Below, one piece after another: positions 37,714-46,903 of a DNA stretch of 64,000 nucleotides. The notes under the pieces were generated by a model. That model was given only the letters and a program-made list of their open reading frames with translations. It was not told the origin of the DNA and did no database searches. Made by a program: the position numbers and the translations under genes. Position 1 is the stretch's first letter. The number at the start of each line of letters is the position of its first letter. The stretch is from Hydrogenophaga taeniospiralis CCUG 15921 (lineage in GTDB: Bacteria > Pseudomonadota > Gammaproteobacteria > Burkholderiales > Burkholderiaceae_C), in assembly GCF_001592305.1 (NCBI RefSeq), contig NZ_BCWR01000015.1, forward strand, positions 204,204-268,203. Reading direction: 5' to 3'.

Positions 37714-39528
37714 TCACGTGCTGGCCGCCTCCGGTGGCGCGTCCGCACCCGGCAACAACTCCGCCTCCAGCCAGCCCCTGAGGCCGTTGAAGAACGCCAG
37801 GCCCTGCGCCCGTGCCAGATCCCCGGTGGTGAGCACCGCCTCGCCCAGGCGTCCTTCGGTCAGCAACGCGGCTCGGTAGGTGCCCGCCAGCAGTCCGCTG
37901 GAGAGCGCGGGCGTGAGCCACACGCCGTCGAGCCGAAGCGCCACGTTGCCCCGGGTGAACTCGGTGATCTCGCCGCGCTCGTTGACCAGCAGGTGGTCGA
38001 ACACCGCCGGGTCGATGGGGGCCAGTGCCTCGTAGTGCGCGCGCCGTGTGGTCTTGTACCGGATGAACTCCTGCAGCTCACCGCCCGTGGGCAGGGGTGC
38101 GGGCGCCAGCGCCACACGCACCGGCTGCGCCGTGTCGGCCATGGGGAAGGCCTGCACCTCGATCGCGCCCTGGGCGTCCAGGGTCAATCGCACGCGCCAC
38201 AGGCCCTTGGTATGTCCCTCGGCCTGTCGTGAAAGGCGCTCACGCAGCACGGACGGATCACAGGGGTAACCGAAGTGGCGGGCGCTGTCCTGCAGGCGCT
38301 GCAGGTGGCGTTCCAGCAACCAGTACTCGCCGTCTTCCAGGCGCAGGGTTTCCAGCAGCGAGAAGGGTTCGCTCACCCGGTGCAGGAGGTGGCTCTTGGT
38401 CATCAGTTCATCCCATTCGGAGGCCGGGTCGGCGTAGACGGTCAGCCCGCTGCCCACGCCGTAGCGGGCCAACCATGCCGAGGGCGTGACCGGGTCGTGG
38501 TGCAGCGTCAGGGTGCGGATTGGCACGTTGAAGGTGGCATGCCCACCAGGGCGGACCACGCCCAGCGCGCCGCAGTAGAAGCCGCGGGCGCCGGATTCCA
38601 GACGGGTGATCCAGCGCATGGCCTGCCGCTTGGGGGCGCCGGTGATGCTGCCGCAGGGGAAGAGGGCGCGGAACACGTCGGTGAGCGTGGTGCCCCCACG
38701 GGCCTGGGCCGAGAGGCTGGAGGTCATCTGCCAGACCGAAGGCCATGCCTCCGCCTCCATCAGCCGGTTCACCCGCACCGAGCCCGGCCGCGCGATCCGG
38801 TTCAGGTCGTTGCGCAGCAGGTCCACGATCATGACGTTTTCGGCGCGTTCCTTGGCGCTGGCCAGCAGGCGCTCGCGGGCCGCCGCGTCCAGGACGGGGT
38901 CGCCCTCCCGGCCCGCGGTGCCCTTCATGGGGCGGCACTGCAGGCGGCCACCTTGCGCATCGGGTTGCCAGTCGAAAAACAGCTCGGGTGAAGCGCTCAG
39001 GACATGCCGGTGGGCGCCGTCCAGCCACAGCAGGTAACCCTCGGGTTGCCGCGCGCGCAGGGCCTGCATCCAGGCCGAGGGTTCGCCGGTGAGCGTGCCT
39101 GCCAGGGCCGTGGTCAGGTTGATCTGGTAGCAGTCGCCCGCGGCCATGGCCTGCTGGGCGCGCTCCACCTGGGCCAGGTAGTGCGCGCGCGATTCGGGCA
39201 GGGTCCAGTGCGCCGCGCGGGGCCGGTCCGACCAAGGGAGGGGTGTGGTCAGCGGGGCCTCGTACACGCCGAACCAGACCAGCGGCCAGCGGGGATCGGG
39301 CGCCTGGACGGGCAGCGAGGCATCGAAGGCCGGCGCGGCCTCGTAGGCCAGACCGCCCACGCACCAGCGGCCCGCCTCCGCATGGGCCTGGACCCGCTCC
39401 ACGGCTTCGATGACATCGGCCAGGGACCAGGTCTCAACGACCTCAATGGGCTGGTCGAAGCTGGCCCGCAAGCGGCCCCCCGACACCGCCTGCGGGGCCG
39501 TGTCCGGAAAATCGATGACGGCGCGCAA
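37714..39528 (-). CDS. pabB: Fused aminodeoxychorismate synthase component I / 4-amino-4-deoxychorismate lyase
   Basis: 604 residues. Residues 1-370 are the chorismate-binding synthase, with YQINLT and PMKGTAGR at 200-207; the Lys in P(I/M)KGT distinguishes PabB from anthranilate synthase (PIAGT). SVWQMTSSLSAQ and CGSITGAPKRQAM complete that domain. Residues about 400-590 match a class IV PLP enzyme (PabC): LLETLRLEDGEYWLLERHLQRL, then LVNERGEITEFTRGNVAL. Together they make p-aminobenzoate for folate. Convergent with cysE with one base between. Confidence 0.93.
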   Translation of the reverse strand: MRAVIDFPDTAPQAVSGGRLRASFDQPIEVVETWSLADVIEAVERVQAHAEAGRWCVGGLAYEAAPAFDASLPVQAPDPRWPLVWFGVYEAPLTTPLPWSDRPRAAHWTLPESRAHYLAQVERAQQAMAAGDCYQINLTTALAGTLTGEPSAWMQALRARQPEGYLLWLDGAHRHVLSASPELFFDWQPDAQGGRLQCRPMKGTAGREGDPVLDAAARERLLASAKERAENVMIVDLLRNDLNRIARPGSVRVNRLMEAEAWPSVWQMTSSLSAQARGGTTLTDVFRALFPCGSITGAPKRQAMRWITRLESGARGFYCGALGVVRPGGHATFNVPIRTLTLHHDPVTPSAWLARYGVGSGLTVYADPASEWDELMTKSHLLHRVSEPFSLLETLRLEDGEYWLLERHLQRLQDSARHFGYPCDPSVLRERLSRQAEGHTKGLWRVRLTLDAQGAIEVQAFPMADTAQPVRVALAPAPLPTGGELQEFIRYKTTRRAHYEALAPIDPAVFDHLLVNERGEITEFTRGNVALRLDGVWLTPALSSGLLAGTYRAALLTEGRLGEAVLTTGDLARAQGLAFFNGLRGWLEAELLPGADAPPEAAST

Positions 39529-39557
39529 GGTGGGGGAAAGGGCCGGTCTGGCGACGC

Positions 39558-40034
39558 TCAGTGGTGATGGCCGTGCGCGCCATGCGCGTGGCCGTGGGCG
39601 ACTTCTTCGGCCGACGCGGCCTGCACGTCCACCACCTTCACCGCAAAGCGCAGCACCTGCCCGGCCAGCGGATGGTTGCCGTCCAGGTGCACCGTGTCAC
39701 CCTTGATTTTCTTGACGGTGAAGACCTGCTCACGGCCCTGGTCGTCGGTGCCCTGCAGCTGGCCACCCACCTTCACACCGGGCGGGAACTCGCTCTTGGG
39801 AATGCTGTGCACCAGGCTTTCATCGCGCGCGCCAAAGGCGTCTTCAGGCTGCAGCACCAACTGGGCCGAAAAGCCCTTTTCCTGGCCTTCCAGCGCCTTC
39901 TCGATGCCGGGCAGGGTGTTGTTGTAGCCGCCGTGCAAATAGGCCCGAGGCTCCCTGCCGTCCTCCAGCAATTTGCCCTGCGCATCGGTGGCGCGGAAGG
40001 TGATGGTGACGATGGTGTCTTTGGTGATTTTCAT
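39558..40034 (-). CDS. slyD: FKBP-type peptidyl-prolyl isomerase, SlyD-like
   Basis: 158 residues. FKBP core with an insert-in-flap domain: VTITFRATDAQGKLLEDG, GIEKALEGQEKGFSAQLVLQPEDAFGARDESLV, FPPGVKVGGQLQ. The C-terminus is a His-rich tail (HGHAHGAHGHHH), a shorter version of the metal-binding tail of SlyD, consistent with nickel binding. GGAG lies before the ATG. Confidence 0.88.
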   Translation of the reverse strand: MKITKDTIVTITFRATDAQGKLLEDGREPRAYLHGGYNNTLPGIEKALEGQEKGFSAQLVLQPEDAFGARDESLVHSIPKSEFPPGVKVGGQLQGTDDQGREQVFTVKKIKGDTVHLDGNHPLAGQVLRFAVKVVDVQAASAEEVAHGHAHGAHGHHH

Positions 40035-40066
40035 GAATGGCTCCGGGGGAAGGTGTTTGTCGTGGG

Positions 40067-40143
40067 CACCCGTGGAACCGGCTTCGCCGGGCCACCAGGT
40101 GCGTCCCCCCACTGGGAGGAAGACGCGAAGCGGCGCAGGGGGG
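40067..40143 (+). repeat. Dispersed intergenic repeat, copy between slyD-like gene and mog
   Basis: CACCCGTGGAACCGGCTTCG, GGGCCACCAGG and CGCGAAGCGGCGCAGGGGGG. The element abuts the mog stop codon at 40144. Confidence 0.75.
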
Positions 40144-40743
40144 CTACTTCGTCTTGGGTCGCCAGGCCTTGCAGACCTCGTCGTTGGTTTGCAGATAGGG
40201 TCCTTCGATCAGGTCGATGCAGTAGGGCACGGCGGTGAAGATGCCGTTGACCTTTTGGCTGCCGTCCGGGTTCTTCAGACCTTCGAGCGTTTCGGCGATG
40301 GCCTTGGGCTGGCCCGGCAGGTTGATGATCAGGCTCTGGTCGCGGATCACGGCCACCTGGCGCGAGAGGATGGCGGTGGGCACGAAGGCCAGGCTGATCT
40401 GGCGCATCTGCTCGCCAAATCCGGGCATTTCCTTGTGCGCCACGGCCAGCGTGGCTTCGGGCGTCACGTCGCGCTTGGCCGGGCCGGTGCCGCCGGTGGT
40501 GAGCACCAGCGCGCAGCCGGCGTCCACCAGCTCGATCAAGGTCTCGCTGATCTTCGACTGCTCGTCGGGGATCAGGCGGGGCTCGAAGGTGATGGGGTTT
40601 TTCAGCGCGCGCGTGAGCCAGTCCTGCAGCGCGGGCAGGCCCTTGTCTTCATAGACGCCGCTGCTGGCGCGGTCGCTGATGGACACGATGCCGATGCGCA
40701 CCGGCGCGGCCGCCGGGAGGCTGGTGGGGGTGGTTGGGTTCAT
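40144..40743 (-). CDS. mog: Molybdopterin adenylyltransferase
   Basis: 199 residues. MogA/MoaB fold: IGIVSISDRASSGVYEDKG, LVLTTGGTGPAKRDVTPEAT (nucleotide/molybdopterin loop) and INLPGQPKAIAETLEG. It adenylates molybdopterin before Mo insertion, so it serves enzymes such as the nasA nitrate reductase in this window. The ATG overlaps the darP stop (ATGA). Confidence 0.9.
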   Translation of the reverse strand: MNPTTPTSLPAAAPVRIGIVSISDRASSGVYEDKGLPALQDWLTRALKNPITFEPRLIPDEQSKISETLIELVDAGCALVLTTGGTGPAKRDVTPEATLAVAHKEMPGFGEQMRQISLAFVPTAILSRQVAVIRDQSLIINLPGQPKAIAETLEGLKNPDGSQKVNGIFTAVPYCIDLIEGPYLQTNDEVCKAWRPKTK

Positions 40744-41411
40744 GGCTGTTCGCTGTCGTCGGCGGGTGGTTCGTCGCCGCCGGCCACATCGCTGCTTTGC
40801 GTGAGAACGGCTTTGACGATCTGGAAGATTTCCCGGTAGGCCTTGGCGTGGCGCGCGGCTTCGCCCGGGCGCTCTTTCAGGGCCTGCGCGTCCTTGCGCG
40901 CCTGGCGGATGAGCGCGCGCAGCTGCTGCACGTCGGCGCCGGCGTCGAATTGCAGCCAGCGCGTGAGCGCGTCGTCGTCGGCGATCAGCTTGTCGCGCCA
41001 TTGTTCGGCCTGGTGCAGCGCCAGCGTGGCCTGCGCCGAGGGCTTGCGCTGCTCTTCCAGCGCGGCTTCGATGGCGGCGATGGCGTCTTCGTCGAGCTTG
41101 CGCATCAGTTTGCCGATGAACTGCATCTGGCGGCGCCGGCCTTCGAAGTTGGTGATGCGTTTGGCCTCGGCCAGCGCATCGGTGAGCTTGTCCGACAGAC
41201 TGTGCGCGTCCACCAGCCGGGCCATCACCGCAGCGCTGAGCGTGAGCATGCTTTCGCCCAGCGCCTGCAGCCGGTCGCTCTCTTTTTTCAGGTCCGTCTT
41301 GCTCATGTCGGCCGAGCCCTTGAGCTCGCGTTTGAGCTCCAGGTCGAGCTCGCTGCCCTCGGCGACGAACTGGCCACGGACGAAATAGCCTTTGGTGGGT
41401 TTGCGGGACAT
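40740..41411 (-). CDS. darP: Ribosome biogenesis factor YjgA/DarP (DUF615)
   Basis: 223 residues, mostly helical and charged. Family pattern: SRKPTKGYFVRGQFV (replaces the SKSEIKRD start), DLKKESDRLQALGESML, AKRITNFEGRRRQMQFIGKLMR, then AEQWRDKLIADDDAL and the long C-terminal RQARKDAQALKERPGEAARHAKAYREIFQ helices. DarP assists 50S subunit assembly. Confidence 0.88.
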   Translation of the reverse strand: MSRKPTKGYFVRGQFVAEGSELDLELKRELKGSADMSKTDLKKESDRLQALGESMLTLSAAVMARLVDAHSLSDKLTDALAEAKRITNFEGRRRQMQFIGKLMRKLDEDAIAAIEAALEEQRKPSAQATLALHQAEQWRDKLIADDDALTRWLQFDAGADVQQLRALIRQARKDAQALKERPGEAARHAKAYREIFQIVKAVLTQSSDVAGGDEPPADDSEQP

Positions 41412-41421
41412 CTGGATATGA

Positions 41422-41480
41422 ATACCCCCGTGCCGCCTGCGGCGTCACCCCCTCAAGGGGGCACCAGCTGTGGCCCGTCC
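41422..41480 (-). repeat. Dispersed intergenic repeat, inverted copy between darP and pmbA
   Basis: ACCCCCGTGCCGCCTGCGGC and GTCACCCCCTCAAGGGGGC, the minus-strand form of the family. It lies in the divergent darP/pmbA promoter region (41412-41595), which otherwise shows only a TATCAT at 41579-41584 as a possible pmbA -10. Confidence 0.7.
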
Positions 41481-41595
41481 CGGGCTTGACGAAGGACGGT
41501 TCCGCGCTGGCCTGGACGGCCGTGCCTCTTGCGTTGCGGGAAAGGGGAGGAGTGAGGGAACAAAAAGGAGACCGGCAAGTATCATAGCCGTCCAC

Positions 41596-43047
41596 ATGAA
41601 AAAAGCTCTCAATACCCCGGCCCCAGTCCCCGCAACCGCTCCCCGCTCCGCCACCGCGGCCGATGGGCGAACCCCGCTGACGGGTTTCCAGTACGCGCGG
41701 GGCCAGTTCGAAGACCTGGTGGACCTGGCGCTGGGCCACGCCAGGCAACTGGGCGCGGTCGACGCGGCCGCCGAGGTGTCCGAGGGCGCGGGGCTGAGCG
41801 TGTCGGTGCGCAAGGGCGAGCTGGAGAACGTGGAGCGCAACCGAGACAAGTCGCTCGGCGTGACCGTTTACCTGGGGCAGAAGCGCGGCAACGCGTCCAC
41901 CTCCGACTTCTCCCCCGACGCGATCCGCCAGACGGTGCAGGCCGCCTACGACATCGCCCGTTTCACCGCCGAGGACCCGGTGGCCGGCCTGCCCGACCCG
42001 CAGGACGTGGCCGACAGCTACCCCGATCTGGACCTGTTCCACCCCTGGTCCATCAACTCCGAAGAGGCGCTGCGCATTGCCCTGGCCTGTGAGGCCGCGG
42101 CCTTTGCCACCAGCAAACAGATCCGCAACAGCGAAGGCGCCGGTGTCTCGGCCCAGCAGTCGCACTTTTTCACCGCCCACATGCGCGGTGGCGAACGCGG
42201 TAAACCCGGCATCTTCAGCGGCGGCTACGCCAGCTCGCGCCACAGCCTGTCGGTCGCTCCCATTGCCGGCAAGGGCGCCAACATGCAGCGCGACCACTGG
42301 TACAGCTCGATGCGCTCGCCCGAAGAGCTGGCCAGCCCGCAGGCCGTTGGCCGTTATGCCGCCGAGCGCGCGCTGGCGCGCCTGAACGGTCGCAAGATCG
42401 CCACCACCGAGTGCCCGGTGCTGTTCGAGTCGCCGCTGGCCGCAGGCCTGCTGGGCGCCTATGTGCAGGCCACCAGCGGTGGTGCGCTCTACCGCAAGAC
42501 CACGTTCCTGAACGACAGCCTGGGCAAACGGGTCCTGGCCAAGCACCTCGACATCGTGGAAGACCCGCACCTGCGCAACGGCAAAGGCAGCTCACCTTTC
42601 GACGACGAAGGCGTGCGCACGGTCAAGCGCAAGGTGCTCAGCGCGGGCCGCGTGCAGGGCTATTTCCTCTCCACCTACTCGGCACGCAAGCTGGGCATGC
42701 GCACCACCGGCAACGCCGGCGGTTCGCACAACCTCACGCTCACCAGCCGCCTGACCCAGCCCGGCGACGATCTCCAGGCCATGCTCAAAAAGCTCGGGCG
42801 CGGCCTGTTCGTCACCGAACTCATGGGCCAGGGCGTGAACTACGTGACCGGCGACTACTCACGCGGCGCCTCCGGCTACTGGGTGGAAAACGGCGAGATC
42901 GCCTACCCGGTGCACGAGATCACCATCGCCGGCAATCTGAAGGACATGTTCTTGGGGCTGGACGCCGTGGGCGCCGACGCCTACAACTACGGTGCCAAGA
43001 CCGTGGGTTCGGTCCTGATCAACCGCATGAAGGTCGCGGGCAGCTGA
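41596..43047 (+). CDS. pmbA: TldE/PmbA metalloprotease subunit
   Basis: 483 residues. TldD/PmbA family throughout: a central GGYASSRHSLSVAPIAGKG, GALYRKTTFLNDSLGKRV, GYFLSTYSARKLGMRTTGNAGGSHN and GRGLFVTELMGQGVNYVTGDYSRGASGYWVENGEI. PmbA (TldE) pairs with TldD to form a protease acting on modified peptides and the CcdA antitoxin; TldD is not in this window. The N-terminal 20 residues are Pro/Ala rich and may be flexible. Confidence 0.93.
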   Translation: MKKALNTPAPVPATAPRSATAADGRTPLTGFQYARGQFEDLVDLALGHARQLGAVDAAAEVSEGAGLSVSVRKGELENVERNRDKSLGVTVYLGQKRGNASTSDFSPDAIRQTVQAAYDIARFTAEDPVAGLPDPQDVADSYPDLDLFHPWSINSEEALRIALACEAAAFATSKQIRNSEGAGVSAQQSHFFTAHMRGGERGKPGIFSGGYASSRHSLSVAPIAGKGANMQRDHWYSSMRSPEELASPQAVGRYAAERALARLNGRKIATTECPVLFESPLAAGLLGAYVQATSGGALYRKTTFLNDSLGKRVLAKHLDIVEDPHLRNGKGSSPFDDEGVRTVKRKVLSAGRVQGYFLSTYSARKLGMRTTGNAGGSHNLTLTSRLTQPGDDLQAMLKKLGRGLFVTELMGQGVNYVTGDYSRGASGYWVENGEIAYPVHEITIAGNLKDMFLGLDAVGADAYNYGAKTVGSVLINRMKVAGS

Positions 43048-43065
43048 GGGGCCGAGCGCGAAGGC

Positions 43066-43680
43066 TCACAGACAACGGGTGGTGTAGCGCTCTTCAAACA
43101 GCGCCAGATCCCGCAGATCGCCTTCGGTCGGGTTGGGCCGTTGCTTGCGACGGTGAATCGACATGCGCATTTCCGCGCACTGGTTGCGGAAGCGGGTTTC
43201 CGCTTCCTGAGACTCGAACTGGCGTTGCTCGGCCAGTTTCTGCTGTTCCTCGGCCTGCTTTTCCTTGCTGCGCTGGTCCTGGTGCAGCTGGCGCATGGCT
43301 TTCCTGCGTTCGTTCGAGCACTCCCGCTCGAAGTTCTGTCGCATCTCGCGCACCGTCTCATAACTGAGGCCGCGGTTGGGCGCGGTGCGGATGCCGTCCT
43401 GCATGGTGACGCATCGGGCGCTCATGTAGGCCTGTTCCTCGCCGGCCCGTTCGATCCGTTGCGCGGGGCGCTCATACGGCTTTGGCGCCTGACGCGCCGG
43501 GCCGTAATAGACCATGCCCGGTGTGGGCAGTCTCGGGCAGGGCTGCCGCGAGCGGTAGGCCGTGCCGCCTTCGGTCTTGCAGGCGTAGGTGGTTTCTGCC
43601 CACGCTGACGCGCTGCACGCGGCCAGCAAAAGAACGATGGAGGTCCGCAAGGAGCGGTGAATCTGGTTTCCGAACGCCAT
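43066..43680 (-). CDS. Secreted protein with DUF4124-like N-terminus and coiled coil
   Basis: 204 residues. Signal peptide SIVLLLAACSASAWA precedes YACKTEGGTAYRSRQPCP, which resembles the DUF4124 beta motif common in periplasmic proteins. The second half (MRQNFERECSNERRKAMRQLHQDQRSKEKQAEEQQKLAEQ) is a charged coiled coil. Several Cys residues could form disulfides. Function unknown. Convergent with pmbA. Confidence 0.65.
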   Translation of the reverse strand: MAFGNQIHRSLRTSIVLLLAACSASAWAETTYACKTEGGTAYRSRQPCPRLPTPGMVYYGPARQAPKPYERPAQRIERAGEEQAYMSARCVTMQDGIRTAPNRGLSYETVREMRQNFERECSNERRKAMRQLHQDQRSKEKQAEEQQKLAEQRQFESQEAETRFRNQCAEMRMSIHRRKQRPNPTEGDLRDLALFEERYTTRCL

Positions 43681-43756
43681 GGGCCTGTGTGATGCAAGTG
43701 TAGAAAGGGCAAATTCTAGTGGGAACACCCCCGCGCAACGCCGCGCTGGGTGTGCA

Positions 43757-44959
43757 CTATTGCTTGCGTTGCACGAACAGGTTGCGTTTGGCGTCCTCGG
43801 GGTTGGCAAAGGTCACTGCGCCGTTGCGCACCTTGCCCATGACCAGCATGTTCTGGCTGATGGCGTCCTTGTCTTCGAGGCTGAAAGGGTGTTCGTAGGT
43901 GGCGACCACGCCGTAGTAGACGCGTGGAATGTTCTCCAGCGCGGCCTTGACGGCCGGGCCGCCGAACTTGCCGTTGCGGATGCCGAACAGCGCGTAGGTC
44001 AGCAGGTAGGTGCTGTCATAGGCCTGGGCCGCGGCCATGGGCACGGCGGGTTTCTGTTTGAACTTGCGCACAAACGCGCTCAGGAATGCCGCGCGCCTTT
44101 CGTTGCTCGGCTCGGCGATGAAGGTCTGGGCCATCAGCGCGCCTTCGGCGGCCTGTTTGGCGCCATCGATGAAGAAAGGGAAGGACAGGGGCCACGCGCC
44201 CACCTGCGGCACGTCCCACTGCAGATCCCGGCGCCCGATGGCGATGGTGGCGTTTTCGGGCCCGACGGTGTAGCTGAACACCACGTTGGCCCCCGCCGCG
44301 CGTGCCGCCGTGAGCTGCTCGCGCAGGTCCTTCACACCCAGGGCGAAGCGCGCCACGTACACAGCCTTGAGGTTCTTCTTTGCCAACGCGGTCTCCACGT
44401 CCTTCAACCCGGCCTCGCCGTACCCCGTGGTGTCGGCAAACACCGCCACCTTGGTCCAGCCGCGGCGCACCAGATCGTCCACCACGAAGGGGGCCTGGAT
44501 GGCGTCGCGCGCCGAGGTACGGAAGATGTAGCTCTGGGGTGCTGGATAGGTGGACGTCAGTGGCGTGCCCGTCGAACACGGGATGATCAGGGGGCTCTGG
44601 GCCTGCTGGAACACCTCCAGCGATTTCATGGCCACGCCGGTGTTGCAGTACCCGATGGTGGCCACCACGCCTTCGGCGGTCAGTTCGCGGGCCGCCTGAA
44701 GGCCGGCGTCGGGGTCGCCACGGTCGTCTTTGACCACCAGGTTCAGCGGTCGGCCGAGATAGCCACCCACGGCATTGATCTCCTCGACCGCGAGCTCGAT
44801 GCCCTGCAGCATGGGTTTGCCGAAGTCCGAAGAGGGGCCGCTGAGTGGGCCCACCATGCCGATCTTCACCGGGTTGACGGGCTGGGCAGCGGCCCAGGGA
44901 AGTGCCATCAGGGCCAGCAGGCCGATGGTCAGGGTCAACAGGGGTTGTGGGCGTCGCAC
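43757..44959 (-). CDS. ABC transporter periplasmic binding protein, branched-chain amino acid type
   Basis: 400 residues. Signal peptide (LLTLTIGLLALMALPWAAAQ), then the Leu/Ile/Val-binding-protein fold: IGMVGPLSGPSSDFGKPMLQGIELAVEEINAVGGYLGRPLNLVVKDDRGDP in the first lobe and VAVFADTTGYGEAGLKDVETAL in the second. No permease or ATPase genes adjoin it, so the ligand cannot be inferred; it may serve a transporter elsewhere or act as an orphan receptor. Confidence 0.88.
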   Translation of the reverse strand: MRRPQPLLTLTIGLLALMALPWAAAQPVNPVKIGMVGPLSGPSSDFGKPMLQGIELAVEEINAVGGYLGRPLNLVVKDDRGDPDAGLQAARELTAEGVVATIGYCNTGVAMKSLEVFQQAQSPLIIPCSTGTPLTSTYPAPQSYIFRTSARDAIQAPFVVDDLVRRGWTKVAVFADTTGYGEAGLKDVETALAKKNLKAVYVARFALGVKDLREQLTAARAAGANVVFSYTVGPENATIAIGRRDLQWDVPQVGAWPLSFPFFIDGAKQAAEGALMAQTFIAEPSNERRAAFLSAFVRKFKQKPAVPMAAAQAYDSTYLLTYALFGIRNGKFGGPAVKAALENIPRVYYGVVATYEHPFSLEDKDAISQNMLVMGKVRNGAVTFANPEDAKRNLFVQRKQ

Positions 44960-45111
44960 GGTTCACCTCGGGGAGAAAAGTGCCGCCAGTGTAGGAAGCC
45001 CATGGGCGGGCGCCGCTCGCGGTTTTCCCTGAGCGGGGTCGCAGCCGTCAGTGAAGTGTCAGGCTGCGGGCAAGGCCGCCACGGCGCAAGGCCGATGGCG
45101 GCGGGGCTGGC

Positions 45112-45558
45112 TCAGCCCGCCAAGGCAGCCTTCACGGCGGCCGACACCTGGCCCATGTCGGCCTTGCCGGCCAGACGGGTTTTGACCGCGCCCATGACCT
45201 TGCCCATGTCGCCCGGGCCTTTGGCGCCGAGCTCTTCGACGATGGCTTTGACTTCCGCGGCCACTTCCTCGGCCGACAGGCGCGCCGGCAGGTAGGCCTG
45301 CAGCACCTTCATCTCGGCACTTTCCTTGTCGGCCAGGTCCATGCGGTCGGCCTTGGTGAAGGCCTCGATGCTGTCCTTGCGCTGCTTGATCAGCTTGTCC
45401 ACGATGGCGATGACCATGGTGTCGTCCAGTTCCACGCGCTCGTCCACTTCCTTCTGCTTCATGGCCGCGGTCAGCAGGCGGATGGTGCCCAGGCGCTCGC
45501 TGTCCTTGGCGCGCATGGCGGCCTTCATGTCTTCGGTGATCTGTTCCTTGAGGCTCAT
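45112..45558 (-). CDS. yqeY: GatB/YqeY-domain protein
   Basis: 148 residues. MSLKEQITEDMKAAMRAKDSERLGTIRLLTAAMKQKEVDER is the YqeY start, and LPARLSAEEVAAEVKAIVEELGAKGPGDMGKVMGAV the C-terminal tRNA-binding-like domain shared with GatB. It is commonly encoded beside rpsU; here lysA and lysR lie between them. Confidence 0.9.
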   Translation of the reverse strand: MSLKEQITEDMKAAMRAKDSERLGTIRLLTAAMKQKEVDERVELDDTMVIAIVDKLIKQRKDSIEAFTKADRMDLADKESAEMKVLQAYLPARLSAEEVAAEVKAIVEELGAKGPGDMGKVMGAVKTRLAGKADMGQVSAAVKAALAG

Positions 45559-45595
45559 GGTGTGCTTTCTGTGGTTCGCTAAACCGATGATTGTC

Positions 45596-46861
45596 TCAAA
45601 CCATTTCCAGCGCCAGCAACTCGTCCACCGTCTGGCGGCGGCGGATCAGACGGTGGCTGTCACCGTCCACCAGCACCTCGGCCGCGAGCGGGCGCGTGTT
45701 GTAGTTGCTCGACATCGACGCGCCGTAGGCGCCCGCGTCGTGCAGCACCAGCAGATCGCCCACGCGGGCTTCGGGCAGCTCGCGCGTGAGCACGACGCCG
45801 CCTTCGGCCTGTGTGAACACGTCGCCTGACTCACACAGCGGGCCGGCCACCACCGTTTCCAACGTCGCACGCGGCGAGTCATCGGCCGGGATCAGGCTCA
45901 TGCCGTGGAACGCGCCGTACATGGACGGCCGCATCAGGTCCGAAAAACCCGCGTCCACCAGGGTGAAGTGGTTGCCGCCCATGGGCTTGGTGGCGCGCAC
46001 CTCAGTCAGCAGCACACCGGCCTCGGCCACGAGGTAGCGGCCGGGTTCGATCTCCAGGTGCACCGGGTGGCCCAGGTGGGCGGCGATCTCGCGCCGCGCG
46101 GCGTCCCAGAGGCTGAAGTAGTGCGCGGTGTCGATGGGCGCTTCACCCTCGCGGTAGGGGATGGACAGGCCGCCGCCGGCCGAGATGGCCTGCAGGTCCG
46201 CGCCACAGCCCTTCACCAGATTCACCATGGCGCTGCACACCTGCTGCAGGTGGCCGTAGTCCACGCCCGAGCCGATGTGCATGTGCAGGCCCACCAACGT
46301 CAGCCCGTGCTGTGCCACCGCCGCCAGCGCGGCCGGCAGCTCGGTGTGCCAGATGCCGTGTTTGCTGTGTTCGCCGCCGGTGTTGGTCTTGTTGCTGTGG
46401 CCGTGGCCGAAACCGGGGTTGATGCGCAGCCAGACCGCGTGGCCGGGTGAGGCGGCGCCCAACTGGTGCAGCATGTCGATCGAACCGGCGTTCACCGGCA
46501 CGCGGTGCTGCACCACGGTGGCCAGGGTGGCGTGGTCGAACAGGTCGGCGGTGAAGACGATGCCCGAAGCCCCTTGCGCGTCCGGCTCGGCGGTGTAGCC
46601 GGCGGCCAGTGCGCGCTCGATCTCGCCGCGCGACACGGCATCGACCACCACACCCTGCTCACGCATCAGGCGCAGCAGGTGGGTGTTGGAGTTGGCTTTC
46701 TGGGCAAATCGGATGGTGTCGAAGGCTCGCAGATCGGCGATGCGCTGGCGGATGGTGGCGGCGTCGTAGACCCACAGCGGGGTGCCATGCTGGTGGGCGA
46801 GGGACTGGAGGAGGGCGGGGGCAAAGGGATTCATGCCGCCGATGATCCGGGTTTCATTCAT
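45596..46861 (-). CDS. lysA: Diaminopimelate decarboxylase, E. coli LysA type
   Basis: 421 residues (E. coli LysA 420). PLP-dependent, alanine racemase fold; last step of lysine synthesis. RFAQKANSNTHLLRLMREQGVVVDAVSRGEIERALAAGY contains the PLP-binding Lys (AQKA), WLRINPGFGHGHSNKTNTGGEHSKHGIW and VVAGPLCESGDVFTQ with the active-site Cys-Glu-Ser. Throughout it follows the enterobacterial LysA sequence rather than the form with a lipoprotein neighbour that I would expect in Burkholderiales. Divergent from lysR. Confidence 0.93.
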   Translation of the reverse strand: MNETRIIGGMNPFAPALLQSLAHQHGTPLWVYDAATIRQRIADLRAFDTIRFAQKANSNTHLLRLMREQGVVVDAVSRGEIERALAAGYTAEPDAQGASGIVFTADLFDHATLATVVQHRVPVNAGSIDMLHQLGAASPGHAVWLRINPGFGHGHSNKTNTGGEHSKHGIWHTELPAALAAVAQHGLTLVGLHMHIGSGVDYGHLQQVCSAMVNLVKGCGADLQAISAGGGLSIPYREGEAPIDTAHYFSLWDAARREIAAHLGHPVHLEIEPGRYLVAEAGVLLTEVRATKPMGGNHFTLVDAGFSDLMRPSMYGAFHGMSLIPADDSPRATLETVVAGPLCESGDVFTQAEGGVVLTRELPEARVGDLLVLHDAGAYGASMSSNYNTRPLAAEVLVDGDSHRLIRRRQTVDELLALEMV

Positions 46862-46903
46862 ATTGAGCAATGCCAGATAATGAGTCTGCCATTCAATATT
46901 GAT
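46862..46903. promoter_or_regulatory. lysA/lysR divergent promoter with LysR-like dyads
   Basis: Only 42 bases separate the two starts. ATTGAGCAAT at 46862 and TCAATATTGA, a perfect 10-base palindrome at 46893-46902, are AT-rich dyads in an otherwise GC-rich window, suitable as LysR binding sites. Both promoters must overlap the flanking coding starts. Confidence 0.6.
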